A DNA stretch of 64,000 bases. Source: Candidatus Diapherotrites archaeon (GTDB lineage Archaea; Iainarchaeota; Iainarchaeia; Iainarchaeales; 1-14-0-10-31-34). Below, one piece after another: positions 33,643-41,366 of this stretch. The stretch spans positions 62,001 through 126,000 of the forward strand of contig JBFMAK010000002.1 in assembly GCA_040755695.1 (NCBI GenBank). Direction: 5' to 3'. Position 1 is the first letter of the stretch. Each line of letters starts with the position of its first letter. Below the pieces are notes generated by a model. That model was not told the DNA's origin and did not search any database. It worked only from the letters and a program-made list of their open reading frames with translations. The translations under genes were made by a program, and so were the position numbers.

Positions 33643-34131
33643 ATGCAATTGGTGTTAAGTGATCCTAAAACAGGAAAAGCTTACAGCAAAAAAATTGAGT
33701 CTCCTGCATTATTCTTGAACAAGAAAATAGGGGAGGAAATAAAACTGGATTCAGTAGGACTGGAAGGATACACAGCAAAAATAAAAGGCGGCTCAGACAA
33801 ACAAGGCTTTCCAATGAACCAGAGCATCCAGGGAAGCATAAGAAAAAAGATATTCACTGGAAAAACAACAGGCTTCAGGCCAAAAAGAAAAGGAGAAAGA
33901 ACAAGGAAAAGCGTTAGAGGAAACATCATAAGCAGCGAAATAGAGCAAGTGAATTTGACAGTAACAACATATGGAAGCAAGCCCTTAAGCGAAATCCTTG
34001 GAAAAGAACCAAAGGTTGAAGAGAAAAAAGAGTCAGTTAAAGAGCAAATGATAAAGGAGTCACTTGAAACAGTAGGAAAAGAGGGATTAGCAGAAGAAGC
34101 AAAGAAAGTAAAAGGAAAAGTAAAAAGGTAA
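33643..34131 (+). CDS. rps6e: 30S ribosomal protein S6e (eS6)
   Basis: A 162-residue archaeal/eukaryotic protein: V-L-S-D-P-K-T-G-K-A-Y, G-G-S-D-K-Q-G-F-P-M and R-K-S-V-R-G-N-I-I-S are diagnostic. The last 30 residues are a Lys/Glu tail. It sits between aIF5B and aIF2-gamma, a common archaeal arrangement. Confidence 0.96.
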   Translation: MQLVLSDPKTGKAYSKKIESPALFLNKKIGEEIKLDSVGLEGYTAKIKGGSDKQGFPMNQSIQGSIRKKIFTGKTTGFRPKRKGERTRKSVRGNIISSEIEQVNLTVTTYGSKPLSEILGKEPKVEEKKESVKEQMIKESLETVGKEGLAEEAKKVKGKVKR

Positions 34132-34137
34132 TATTGA

Positions 34138-35352
34138 ATGAAAAAAGAAGAAAAAAAGGCAGAGGCAAAACAGGCAGAGGTAAACATAGGGCTTATTGGC
34201 CATGTAGACCACGGCAAAACGTCAATTACTTACGCGTTAAGCGGGAAATGGACTGACACCCATTCAGAGGAAATAAAGAGAGGAATTTCAATAAGATTAG
34301 GCTATGCGGACACAACCTTCTACAAGTGCACTAAATGCAAGGGAGCAGAAGCATTCACAACAAAAGAAAACTGCCCCAACTGCAAAGGAAAAGCATTAGA
34401 ATTAAGGAAAGTAAGCTTTGTTGACGCTCCAGGACACGAAACATTAATGACCACAATGCTTTCGGGCGCAGCACTAATGCACGGCGCAATATTGGTTATA
34501 GCGGCAAACGAGCCCTGCCCTCAGCCGAGAACAGTAGAACACCTGATGGCATTGCAGATAGCAGAAATAAAAAATATTGTGGTAGCGCAAAATAAGATTG
34601 ACTTAGTGGACAGGCAGGCAGCATTAGAAAACTACAACCAAATAAAAGAATTCCTGAAAGAGTACGGCTATGAAAACGCCCCAATAATTCCGACTGCAGC
34701 GCACTTCGGCACAAACATTGACTTGTTAATAGAAGCAATAGAGAAAAATATTCCAACACCAAAATTCGACAAAAAAAAGCCATTGAAAATGTATGTTGCA
34801 AGGTCTTTTGACATAAACAAGCCTGGCGCAAAGCCTGAAAAAATTCAAGGAGGAGTGCTTGGAGGCACAATAATACAAGGCACAGTAAAAGAAGGGGGCG
34901 AAATAGAATTAAGCCCTGGGTTTGAAGAAAAAAAATTAAAGGCAAAGGTTGTGCAGATAAGCATAAGTGACGGCATAATAAGAGAGGCGTCACCAGGAGG
35001 CCTGATAGCAATAAAGACCCTTCTTGACCCTTCGCTCACAAAAAACGACCAAATGAAAGGCCAGGTAATAGGCGCAATAGACAGCCTTCCTGAAGCAACA
35101 AGAAAACTGAAATTGAAGATAGAATACTTCAAAAGGCAGATAAAATTAAAGGAAAATGAACTGAAATTGAACGAAACAATTGTTGCAAGCATTGGCACAG
35201 CAGCAACTTTAGGTGTAATAACTTCAATTAAAAAAGATGAAATTGAATTGACGCTAAAATCAGGGGTAATGGCAGAAAAAGACCAAAAAGTGGCATTAAG
35301 CAAAAAAGAAAACATGAGATGGAGGCTAACAGCAATTGGAATCATCAAGTAA
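34138..35352 (+). CDS. eif2g: Translation initiation factor aIF2 gamma subunit
   Basis: This 404-residue GTPase delivers Met-tRNAi. G1 is G-H-V-D-H-G-K-T-S, G3 D-A-P-G-H-E, and G4 Q-N-K-I-D-L. A zinc knuckle C-T-K-C-K and C-P-N-C-K lies in the G domain, as in all aIF2-gamma. Domains II and III end with M-R-W-R-L-T-A-I-G. The start is ATG six bases after the S6e stop. The PIN gene starts inside its last codons. Confidence 0.96.
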   Translation: MKKEEKKAEAKQAEVNIGLIGHVDHGKTSITYALSGKWTDTHSEEIKRGISIRLGYADTTFYKCTKCKGAEAFTTKENCPNCKGKALELRKVSFVDAPGHETLMTTMLSGAALMHGAILVIAANEPCPQPRTVEHLMALQIAEIKNIVVAQNKIDLVDRQAALENYNQIKEFLKEYGYENAPIIPTAAHFGTNIDLLIEAIEKNIPTPKFDKKKPLKMYVARSFDINKPGAKPEKIQGGVLGGTIIQGTVKEGGEIELSPGFEEKKLKAKVVQISISDGIIREASPGGLIAIKTLLDPSLTKNDQMKGQVIGAIDSLPEATRKLKLKIEYFKRQIKLKENELKLNETIVASIGTAATLGVITSIKKDEIELTLKSGVMAEKDQKVALSKKENMRWRLTAIGIIK

Positions 35353-35728
35353 AACAAAAATTGCCTTGGACACAAACTTCCTTCTCTCAGTAAGCGAATT
35401 AAGGAAGGATTTGGTAGAGGAAATCAGGAAAGAATTTGGGGCAAGAGCAGAAATAATTGCGCCTGAAGCAGTAATAAAAGAAATAGAAAGATTGAAGGAA
35501 AGAGACAAAAGCACAGCAAAAAAATGCAGGATTGCATTAGAACTAATAAAAAAGAAGAAAATCAGGGTATTAAAAGGAAAAAAGGAAAATGCAGATAAAG
35601 AATTAATTGAATTAAGCATGAAAGGATTTATTATAGCAACAAACGATTCAATGCTAAAGAAAGAAATAAGAATGCTTGGAGGCAAAAATTTATTTTTAAG
35701 AAAGAAAACCTTAATTGAAATCCAATAA
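35336..35728 (+). CDS. PIN-domain ribonuclease-like protein (FCF1/VapC9 type)
   Basis: 130 residues from TTG 35336, preceded by GGAGG inside the end of aIF2-gamma. PIN acidic residues are visible in I-A-L-D-T-N-F-L-L (first Asp), V-I-K-E-I-E-R-L (Glu), A-D-K-E-L-I-E-L and A-T-N-D-S-M-L-K (last Asp). An archaeal PIN protein next to aIF2-gamma and Rpo7 is a conserved pairing and has been linked to rRNA processing by similarity to Fcf1/Utp24. No antitoxin gene is adjacent, so a housekeeping role is more likely than a toxin. Confidence 0.88.
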   Translation: MESSSKTKIALDTNFLLSVSELRKDLVEEIRKEFGARAEIIAPEAVIKEIERLKERDKSTAKKCRIALELIKKKKIRVLKGKKENADKELIELSMKGFIIATNDSMLKKEIRMLGGKNLFLRKKTLIEIQ

Positions 35729-35752
35729 AAATAAAAAAAGGTGAAAAGAAAA

Positions 35753-36376
35753 ATGTACGCCATGATAACACTCAAAGACACTGTAAGGGTCCCACCAAAA
35801 GAATTTGGGGGAAAACTGGACAATGCAGTCCTTAAAATTCTCAGGGAAGACTATGAAGGGTTAGTTGACGAAAGCATAGGAGTAATAATCTCAATAATTG
35901 AAGTGCTCAAGACAGGCGACGGAAAAGTCATTCCAGGAGACGGGGCAGCATACTACGAAACAGAATTCAATGCATTAGTCTACAAGCCTGAAATACAAGA
36001 GGTAGTAGAAGGAACAATAACAGAAATAACAGAATTCGGCGCCTTCCTGAGAACAGGGCCAATTGAAGGGCTCATCCATGTAAGCCAGGTAATGAACGAC
36101 TACATAAATTACGACGCCAAAGCCCCTGCATTCATAGGAAAAGAAACAGGAAAGAAATTGGTTGTGGAAGACGAGGTTACAGCAAGGATAGCAACAGTAA
36201 GCCTCAAAGGAAGCATTCCAAACTCAAAGATAGGCCTCACAATGAGACAGCTGGGGCTAGGGAAAGAGGAATGGCTTGCAGCAGACCTGAAAAGAAAAGA
36301 CAAAAAAGAAAGAGAAGAAAAGAGAAGAAAAAAAGAAGAAAAAAAGCCTGCAGCAAAAAAAAGCGAAAAGAAATAA
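35753..36376 (+). CDS. rpo7: DNA-directed RNA polymerase subunit Rpo7 (RpoE')
   Basis: The stalk subunit, about 207 residues, that pairs with Rpo4 and binds the emerging RNA. The RNAP7 N-terminal domain runs to about residue 80 (I-T-L-K-D-T-V-R-V-P-P). The S1 domain follows with V-V-E-G-T-I-T-E-I-T-E-F-G-A-F-L and G-P-I-E-G-L-I-H-V-S-Q. A Lys/Glu tail is added. ATG at 35753 fits GGTGA better than the GTG at 35741. Confidence 0.95.
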   Translation: MYAMITLKDTVRVPPKEFGGKLDNAVLKILREDYEGLVDESIGVIISIIEVLKTGDGKVIPGDGAAYYETEFNALVYKPEIQEVVEGTITEITEFGAFLRTGPIEGLIHVSQVMNDYINYDAKAPAFIGKETGKKLVVEDEVTARIATVSLKGSIPNSKIGLTMRQLGLGKEEWLAADLKRKDKKEREEKRRKKEEKKPAAKKSEKK

Positions 36377-36400
36377 AATTGAACAGAAAAAGGTGGAAAA

Positions 36401-36595
36401 ATGAATAAAGGAAAAGCCTGCCGTGAATGCAGGAAAGTAATAGAAGAAGGGGAAAAGTGCCCTAACTGCGGAAGCACTGCATTCACAACATTCTGGAGAG
36501 GATACGTAATAATAATAGACCCAGAAAAATCAGAGATAGCAAAAAAAATGGGAATACAAACAATAGGAAAGCATGCTTTAAGGTTAAGCAGATGA
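36401..36595 (+). CDS. spt4: Transcription elongation factor Spt4 (RpoE'')
   Basis: A 64-residue zinc protein: A-C-R-E-C-R-K-V-I and C-P-N-C-G-S form the four-Cys site, then F-T-T-F-W-R-G-Y-V-I-I-I-D-P. It partners Spt5 to stimulate elongation. It follows Rpo7 and precedes S24e, the usual archaeal order. Confidence 0.95.
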   Translation: MNKGKACRECRKVIEEGEKCPNCGSTAFTTFWRGYVIIIDPEKSEIAKKMGIQTIGKHALRLSR

Positions 36596-36615
36596 AAACT
36601 CAAAGGTGAAAAAGA

Positions 36616-36981
36616 ATGGAAGTAAAAATAATTAAAGAACAAAACAATCCATTGCTAAAAAGAACAGAAATAGAATTCGAATCAGAAGCCTTTAAGGCAA
36701 CCCCAAAGATACAAGAACTAAGGGAAAAAATAGCAGCAAAAACAGGAAAAGACAGCGAATTAATTGCAATAGTGACAGTAAAACAGGAGTTCGGCGCACA
36801 AAAAGCAAAGGGAAAAGCACACTCCTACGAAACAAAAGAGCAATTAAAGAAGGTGGAGCTCCCTTACGTCCTGGCAAAAAACTTCGGCAAGGAAAAGGAA
36901 AAACTGAAAAAAATAAGGGAAAACAAAAAGGCAGAAAAAGAAAAGAAAAAGCTTGAAAAAGGAAAAACAAAAAAGAAATAA
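36616..36981 (+). CDS. rps24e: 30S ribosomal protein S24e (eS24)
   Basis: 121 residues: [11 protein letters not shown], then [17 protein letters not shown] and a long Lys-rich tail. GGTGA is at the normal distance. It is in the Rpo7-Spt4-S24e-S27ae block. Confidence 0.95.
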   Translation: MEVKIIKEQNNPLLKRTEIEFESEAFKATPKIQELREKIAAKTGKDSELIAIVTVKQEFGAQKAKGKAHSYETKEQLKKVELPYVLAKNFGKEKEKLKKIRENKKAEKEKKKLEKGKTKKK

Positions 36982-36998
36982 AAAAGGTGAAAGAAAGA

Positions 36999-37199
36999 AT
37001 GGCCGCAGAAAAAAAAGAAAAGAAAAAGAAAAAACAAAAGAAATCAGAATTCTATGAAGAAAAAGAAGAAGGCCTGAAAAGAAAGAAACTCTTCTGCCCT
37101 AAATGCGGTTCAGGCGTCTTCATGGCAGAACACAAGGACAGGTATCACTGCGGGAAATGCTCTTACACAGAATGGAAGAGGCAAGGTGAAAAAAAATAA
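36999..37199 (+). CDS. rps27ae: 30S ribosomal protein S27ae (eS31)
   Basis: About 66 residues from ATG 36999 (a GTG at 36987 is upstream). A Lys-rich N-terminus of about 20 residues leads to the zinc domain [17 protein letters not shown] and H-C-G-K-C-S-Y-T-E. No ubiquitin domain is fused, as is normal in archaea. Confidence 0.95.
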   Translation: MAAEKKEKKKKKQKKSEFYEEKEEGLKRKKLFCPKCGSGVFMAEHKDRYHCGKCSYTEWKRQGEKK

Positions 37200-37219
37200 T
37201 ATTTGAACTTCTCTCAAAC

Positions 37220-37714
37220 ATGGTGTTGGACGCATTCTTGATAGGATTCCCAATACTTTACATTAAAAGAAAAAAAAAATTAAACATAAAAAAAGAGCTC
37301 TCCCTCAACTTTTTCGGGAAAAAAGATTTCGCACTCAAAACAACAGAACTGCTGCTGCTCCTCATAATTATTTCAATCATGATTAATGTCGCCCTGACAA
37401 TACTTTCATTGAATGACATGGCAAAAGTCACCCAAAAGATTTCAGTCACAGCACCAATACTCCTGGCTTACCTGTTCATAGTGAGGGTGACAGCAGAGGA
37501 ATGGTTCTTTAGAGGCTTCCTAGTAAAACAAATAGGGGTTATGGGCTCAAGCATTGCCTTTGCTGCAGTGCATGTATTCTATTTCTCGGTTGCAGAAGTA
37601 ATAGGTGCCTTCCTATTAGGGCTTGTGCTGGCACACTACTTCAAGAAAAATAATACTCTTTACCCTAACATCATAGCACACATTGCATACAATCTGTTCA
37701 CATTTTTCTTTTGA
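37220..37714 (+). CDS. CPBP-family intramembrane metalloprotease
   Basis: A 164-residue protein with about four or five membrane helices. The three CPBP (Rce1-like, Abi) motifs are present: A-E-E-W-F-F-R (EExxxR), F-A-A-V-H-V-F-Y-F (His) and I-I-A-H-I-A-Y-N (HxxxN). Members cleave membrane or prenylated proteins, and many are of unknown substrate. No prenylation system is evident next to it. It sits between S27ae and Sua5 with a very short spacer. Confidence 0.88.
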   Translation: MVLDAFLIGFPILYIKRKKKLNIKKELSLNFFGKKDFALKTTELLLLLIIISIMINVALTILSLNDMAKVTQKISVTAPILLAYLFIVRVTAEEWFFRGFLVKQIGVMGSSIAFAAVHVFYFSVAEVIGAFLLGLVLAHYFKKNNTLYPNIIAHIAYNLFTFFF

Positions 37715-37725
37715 AAAGTGAGAGA

Positions 37726-38331
37726 ATGGCTGAAATAATTAAAGCAAAAGAATTGAATAAAAGAGCCCTGAAAAAAATAATTGAAAAATTAAGGAAAGGG
37801 TCAACAATAATTTACCCCACAGAAACATGCTATGGCATAGGCTGCAGCATTAAGTCAAAAAAAGCAATAGAAAGGATTTATTCAATCAAAGGAAGAAAAA
37901 AAGGAAAGCCTTTCCCAATACTTTTTGCAGCCATGAAAAATGCAGGAAAAATTGCGGTAATAACAAGAGAAGCAGAAAAGCTTGCCGGCAGATTCATGCC
38001 AGGCCCACTTAATTTAATTGTAGAAAAAAAGGGAAGCAAAGGAAGCACTATCTGTTTTAGGATTCCAGGCAACAAAATAGCCTTTGCCCTGGCAAAAGGG
38101 CTGAATGAAGGATTAATAAGCACTTCATGCAACAAATCAGGGGAGAAAGAGGCTTACTCTGCAAGAAAAGCAATAAAAGAATTTTCCGGCAAAGTAGATA
38201 TTATAATAGACGCCGGGCCATTGCCAAAAAGAAAGCCCTCAACAGTATACGACATAAAAGCAGGAAAGGCTTTAAGGGAAGGAAAAATAAAAGAGAGAAA
38301 AATAATTAAAGTTTTAAAGGCAAAAAAATGA
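37726..38331 (+). CDS. Threonylcarbamoyl-AMP synthase (Sua5/YrdC family)
   Basis: About 201 residues that make the TC-AMP used by KEOPS to form t6A on tRNAs. The ATG at 37726 follows GTGAGAG better than the ATG at 37711. The YrdC signature is I-I-Y-P-T-E-T-C-Y-G-I-G-C, with K-G-R-K-K-G-K-P-F-P-I-L, P-G-P-L-N-L-I-V and S-T-S-C-N-K-S-G. There is no C-terminal Sua5 domain, so it is the short YrdC-like form. Kae1 is two genes away and Bud32 is at 49.4 kb. Confidence 0.93.
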   Translation: MAEIIKAKELNKRALKKIIEKLRKGSTIIYPTETCYGIGCSIKSKKAIERIYSIKGRKKGKPFPILFAAMKNAGKIAVITREAEKLAGRFMPGPLNLIVEKKGSKGSTICFRIPGNKIAFALAKGLNEGLISTSCNKSGEKEAYSARKAIKEFSGKVDIIIDAGPLPKRKPSTVYDIKAGKALREGKIKERKIIKVLKAKK

Positions 38332-39398
38332 AATTGAAGGAATTATCTTACGCGCAGGCAGGGGTGGACAGGAAAGAAAGGGATAAGGCAAAAGACTTCT
38401 CCCTCCTGCAGAGAATTCAGCCCAAGGATTCAATTAGAACGCCCTTCAATACACTCTTCCCTCTTAAGGGAACAGATTTATATTACACTTTCTGCTCTGA
38501 TGGAATAGGAACAAAAGTCCTGCTTGCGCAACTGGCTGGAAGGCACGATACAATTGGAATTGACGGGGTTGCAATGGTGGTGAATGATGTAATAAGGTGT
38601 GGGGCAAAACCTGAGAGCATGGTGAATGCAATAGATATAAAGAAATCAGAGCCATTGCTCCTGCAGGAAATAATTAAAGGGATAAATGCTGGGGCCCTGG
38701 AAGCAGAATGCCCTGTGATTGGAGGAGAAACAGCAGACGTTCCAGAACTCATAAAAGGAGTCAGCGAAAATCCCTATCATATAAATTTTGCTTGCATTGG
38801 AATTGCGGAAAAAGAGAAAATAATTTACGGAAACAATCTGGAGAAGGGCGACCTAATAATTGGGCTGGAGAGCAATGGAGTGCACAGCAATGGAATAAGT
38901 TTGGTGAGAAAAGTATTGTTCAAGGAATGGAACGGCTGCTATGAAAAAGCGTATTACAGTGAAGAATTGAAAGCAAAGGTATTGGATGAAGTTCTCAAAC
39001 CAACAAAAATTTATGTGAAGCCCGTTCTCAAGGCAATGCAAAAAAGCGAAGTAAAGGGGGCAGCACATATCACGGGGGACGCTTACTTGAAGTTCAACAA
39101 ATTCTTTCCCTTCAACCCGAAAATAGGGTTTGAATTTGAGTTGAATAAAGTAAAACCAATATTCCTTTTCATTCAAAACAGCGCGAAAGGGATTGGAAGA
39201 AAAATTACAGAAGAAGAAATGCTCAAGACATTCAATATGGGTTGGGGATTTGCATTAATCACAGCAAAAGAGAAAGGAGAGCAATTAATCAAACTGCTTG
39301 AAAGAGAAAAAATCAATGCTGAAAAAATTGGGAAAATCACTGGCAGGAAAGGAAGGATTGAAGTAAAGCTCAAGGGAAAGAAAGTAGAATTAAAGTAA
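38328..39398 (+). CDS. purM: Phosphoribosylformylglycinamidine cyclo-ligase
   Basis: AIR synthetase of the purine pathway, 356 residues. It shows S-Y-A-Q-A-G-V-D, the ATP-binding C-S-D-G-I-G-T-K and M-V-V-N-D-V-I-R-C-G-A-K-P, G-G-E-T-A-D-V-P-E-L and H-I-T-G-D-A-Y. It overlaps Sua5 by four bases (ATGA). No other purine gene lies in the window, so this gene is isolated from its pathway. Confidence 0.94.
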   Translation: MKLKELSYAQAGVDRKERDKAKDFSLLQRIQPKDSIRTPFNTLFPLKGTDLYYTFCSDGIGTKVLLAQLAGRHDTIGIDGVAMVVNDVIRCGAKPESMVNAIDIKKSEPLLLQEIIKGINAGALEAECPVIGGETADVPELIKGVSENPYHINFACIGIAEKEKIIYGNNLEKGDLIIGLESNGVHSNGISLVRKVLFKEWNGCYEKAYYSEELKAKVLDEVLKPTKIYVKPVLKAMQKSEVKGAAHITGDAYLKFNKFFPFNPKIGFEFELNKVKPIFLFIQNSAKGIGRKITEEEMLKTFNMGWGFALITAKEKGEQLIKLLEREKINAEKIGKITGRKGRIEVKLKGKKVELK

Positions 39399-39417
39399 AA
39401 AGAAAGTGAGAGAATAA

Positions 39418-40395
39418 ATGCTTGCTCTAGGAATTGAAAGCACAGCACATACATACTCAGTGGGGATAGTGGACAAAAAATGCAATGTGCTTGCAAACGA
39501 AAAAAAGAGTTATACATCAAAAGATGCAGGAATCCATCCAAGAGAGGCAGCAGATGCACACTACAGGAATGCACCTGAGCTAGTCACAGCAGCAATGCAG
39601 AAGGCAGGAATAGAATTCAATGAATTGGATTTAATTGCTTTCTCCCGCGGTCCAGGGCTAGGGCCATGCTTAAGGGTTGGGGCAGTAACAGCAAGAACAC
39701 TCGCACTTATACATAACCTCCCTTTGCTTGGGGTCAACCATTGCATTGCGCACATTGAAATTGGGAGAGAGAAATGCAAATGCAAAGACCCGATAATTGT
39801 TTATGCTTCTGGGGCAAATACCCAGATTACAGGCTATGAGTCAGGCTATTACAGGATTTACGGCGAAACATTAGACATTGGAATTGGAAACCTGCTTGAT
39901 GCTTCCGGAAGGGAATTGGGATTGGGTTTTCCTGCCGGGCCAATAATAGATGAAATGTATTTCAAGGCAAAAGAATTGGTTGAACTGCCTTATTCTGTGA
40001 AGGGAATGGATTTGGTTTTTTCAGGCCTGCTTACTGCTGCAGCACAAAAAATTGGAAGAGAAAAAAAAGAGGAATTGGCTTTCAGTTTAATGCATAATGC
40101 CTTTGCAATGCTCTCAGAGGTAGCAGAAAGGGCTTTGGCCCACACAGAAAAAAAGCAATTAATGCTTACTGGGGGGGTTGCAGCTTCAAAGGCATTGCAG
40201 GAAATGATGCAGAAAATGTGCAGTGCTAGAAAAGCAGAATTTTTTGTCTGCCCCAGAGAACTGGCCACAGACAATGCAGCAATGATTGCATGGCAGGGCC
40301 TGATTGAATTCAAGGCAGGCAACAAAATGAAAGTGCGGGAAAGCTACATAAGGCCTAAAGAGAGGACAGATCAAGTAAAGGTGAACTGGCGCTGA
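39418..40395 (+). CDS. kae1: KEOPS subunit Kae1 (tRNA t6A threonylcarbamoyltransferase)
   Basis: A 325-residue ASKHA-fold protein that transfers threonylcarbamoyl to A37. The metal-binding H-C-I-A-H-I-E (HxxxH) is at about residue 107. Other marks are G-I-E-S-T-A-H-T-Y-S-V-G-I-V at the start, S-R-G-P-G-L-G-P-C-L, Y-A-S-G-A-N-T-Q-I and L-T-G-G-V-A-A-S-K. Bud32 is encoded separately at 49434, unlike the fused Kae1-Bud32 of many Euryarchaeota. Confidence 0.95.
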   Translation: MLALGIESTAHTYSVGIVDKKCNVLANEKKSYTSKDAGIHPREAADAHYRNAPELVTAAMQKAGIEFNELDLIAFSRGPGLGPCLRVGAVTARTLALIHNLPLLGVNHCIAHIEIGREKCKCKDPIIVYASGANTQITGYESGYYRIYGETLDIGIGNLLDASGRELGLGFPAGPIIDEMYFKAKELVELPYSVKGMDLVFSGLLTAAAQKIGREKKEELAFSLMHNAFAMLSEVAERALAHTEKKQLMLTGGVAASKALQEMMQKMCSARKAEFFVCPRELATDNAAMIAWQGLIEFKAGNKMKVRESYIRPKERTDQVKVNWR

Positions 40396-40455
40396 AGGCT
40401 GTAATTGAATTCTACGAGGCAAATTTAGACTTTTTACCTCGAGAAAAGCACAAAG

Positions 40456-40488
40456 CTTTTTATATGTGACCCTATTAAATCTTAATAG
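40456..40488 (+). promoter_or_regulatory. TATA box and palindrome upstream of the SWIB-like gene
   Basis: TTTTATAT (40458-40465) is a good TATA element. Just downstream is the perfect palindrome CTATTAA-ATC-TTAATAG (40472-40488), which would cover the expected start of transcription. A leader of about 50 bases follows, ending in the strong ribosome-binding site TAAGGAGG (40524-40531) before ATG 40540. Confidence 0.6.
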
Positions 40489-40539
40489 CAATTCTATATT
40501 ATCGTGTTTTTTTAATTGAATTGTAAGGAGGAATATTAA

Positions 40540-40692
40540 ATGGCAAAGAAAGCATTTGGTGGATATCACATCAGCTTTAAGGGATGCAAGGACTCAATGG
40601 AATCAGTCTTTGGTTCAGGCAATCTTGCTCCAAGCGAGATGACAAAAAAGCTTTGGGTTTACGTGAAGAGAAAGAAACTTTCAGGAAAGTAA
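40540..40692 (+). CDS. 50-residue SWIB/MDM2-like small basic protein
   Basis: The frame opens at ATG 40540, nine bases after TAAGGAGG, and encodes 50 residues. The second half, L-A-P-S-E-M-T-K-K-L-W-V-Y-V-K-R-K-K-L, matches the core of SWIB/MDM2 domains (typically L-[AST]-x-x-E-x-x-K-x-L-W-x-Y-I-K). The first half, K-K-A-F-G-G-Y-H-I-S-F-K-G-C, is unlike known SWIB proteins to my knowledge. It is a single-gene unit with its own TATA box, palindrome and terminator, suggesting high expression. A DNA- or chromatin-associated role is only a guess from SWIB biology. Its short length hides it from ordinary gene calling. Confidence 0.85.
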   Translation: MAKKAFGGYHISFKGCKDSMESVFGSGNLAPSEMTKKLWVYVKRKKLSGK

Positions 40693-40718
40693 ATTCTGAA
40701 AGGCAACTGGTTTTTTTT

Positions 40719-40749
40719 AGGAACTCTAATTTTTGGAGTTCTTTTTTCT
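40719..40749 (+). terminator. Hairpin plus T-rich terminator after the SWIB-like gene
   Basis: AGGAACTC (40719-40726) pairs with GAGTTCTT (40736-40743) with one G-T wobble and a 9-base loop, followed by TTTTTT and more T-rich sequence to about 40760. A further T run (40711-40718) precedes the stem. Archaeal termination mainly needs oligo-T, so the hairpin is a bonus. It fits a discrete monocistronic unit. Confidence 0.75.
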
Positions 40750-40847
40750 ATTTTTTTTATTCTAATTCAGGCGGGAAGGGATATTATTAAAAAATTTTGT
40801 GTTTCGAGCATAATTATTGATGGGAAAGTTTTGCAGAGGAAAGAAAA

Positions 40848-41063
40848 ATGAATGTAAGCTGCACTCACTGCGGGAAAAAATTCGAATTAGAACCAGAGAT
40901 ATATGAAGAAGGCGACACAGTGGAATGCCCTGAGTGCGGCACAGAGCTTTCGGTTGTAAAGAAAGGAAAAAAGATCACAGTAATAAAATCATTTGAAGAA
41001 GCCCTTCCTGAAGAGGACCTGGGCGAAGAAGAATTCGGCGAAGAATACCAGGGAACAGAATAA
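40848..41063 (+). CDS. LysW-like zinc-ribbon protein with acidic C-terminus
   Basis: A 71-residue protein with V-S-C-T-H-C-G-K-K and V-E-C-P-E-C-G-T-E-L, a two-knuckle zinc ribbon. The tail is very acidic (E-E-A-L-P-E-E-D-L-G-E-E-E-F-G-E-E). This is the layout of LysW, the amino-group carrier of archaeal lysine/arginine synthesis, whose C-terminus is E-D-W-G-E. Here the sequence ends in E-Y-Q-G-T-E. No lysX/argX-like ligase is nearby, so a carrier role is not supported by context. It could instead be a general zinc-ribbon protein. Confidence 0.7.
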   Translation: MNVSCTHCGKKFELEPEIYEEGDTVECPECGTELSVVKKGKKITVIKSFEEALPEEDLGEEEFGEEYQGTE

Positions 41064-41068
41064 TAATT

Positions 41069-41341
41069 TTATTTCTTAGTCTTTTTCTTATCTTCTCTCT
41101 CCTGCCTGTAGAGAATTGTCATGGTATAAATGTAAATCAGCAGGGCAAGCATTACAACGAAAGCAATCAAATTGAGGGGGAAAGGAATTTCAGGCATCCC
41201 TGGAATATTGCGTTTCGGGTCAAGGTAAAAATAAATTGAAAGCATTATAATGAAAGAGAACAGGAGCTCAATTGCAGTAATCACAACAAGCCTCGGGTCC
41301 TCTTTAGCCTCTTTCAATCTCGCCGTTATTTTTTCTTTCAT
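41069..41341 (-). CDS. Small two-helix membrane protein, unknown
   Basis: 90 residues: a basic N-terminus (K-E-K-I-T-A-R-L-K-E-A-K-E), then two hydrophobic helices (about residues 20-42 and 53-73) joined by P-K-R-N-I-P-G-M-P-E-I-P-F-P, and a charged end. It follows the M50-like gene on the same strand and may be co-transcribed. No family is recognised. Confidence 0.65.
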   Translation of the reverse strand: MKEKITARLKEAKEDPRLVVITAIELLFSFIIMLSIYFYLDPKRNIPGMPEIPFPLNLIAFVVMLALLIYIYTMTILYRQEREDKKKTKK

Positions 41342-41366
41342 GCAGACTGCCCTAAATTAATTGAAT

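Noticed and set aside
35336-35728. VapBC toxin-antitoxin module
   Set aside because: No antitoxin gene adjoins the PIN gene, and the aIF2-gamma/Rpo7 neighbourhood is conserved housekeeping.
40584-40790. 68-codon frame overlapping the SWIB-like gene
   Set aside because: It runs through the terminator hairpin and T-rich sequence in another frame, and has no ribosome-binding site.
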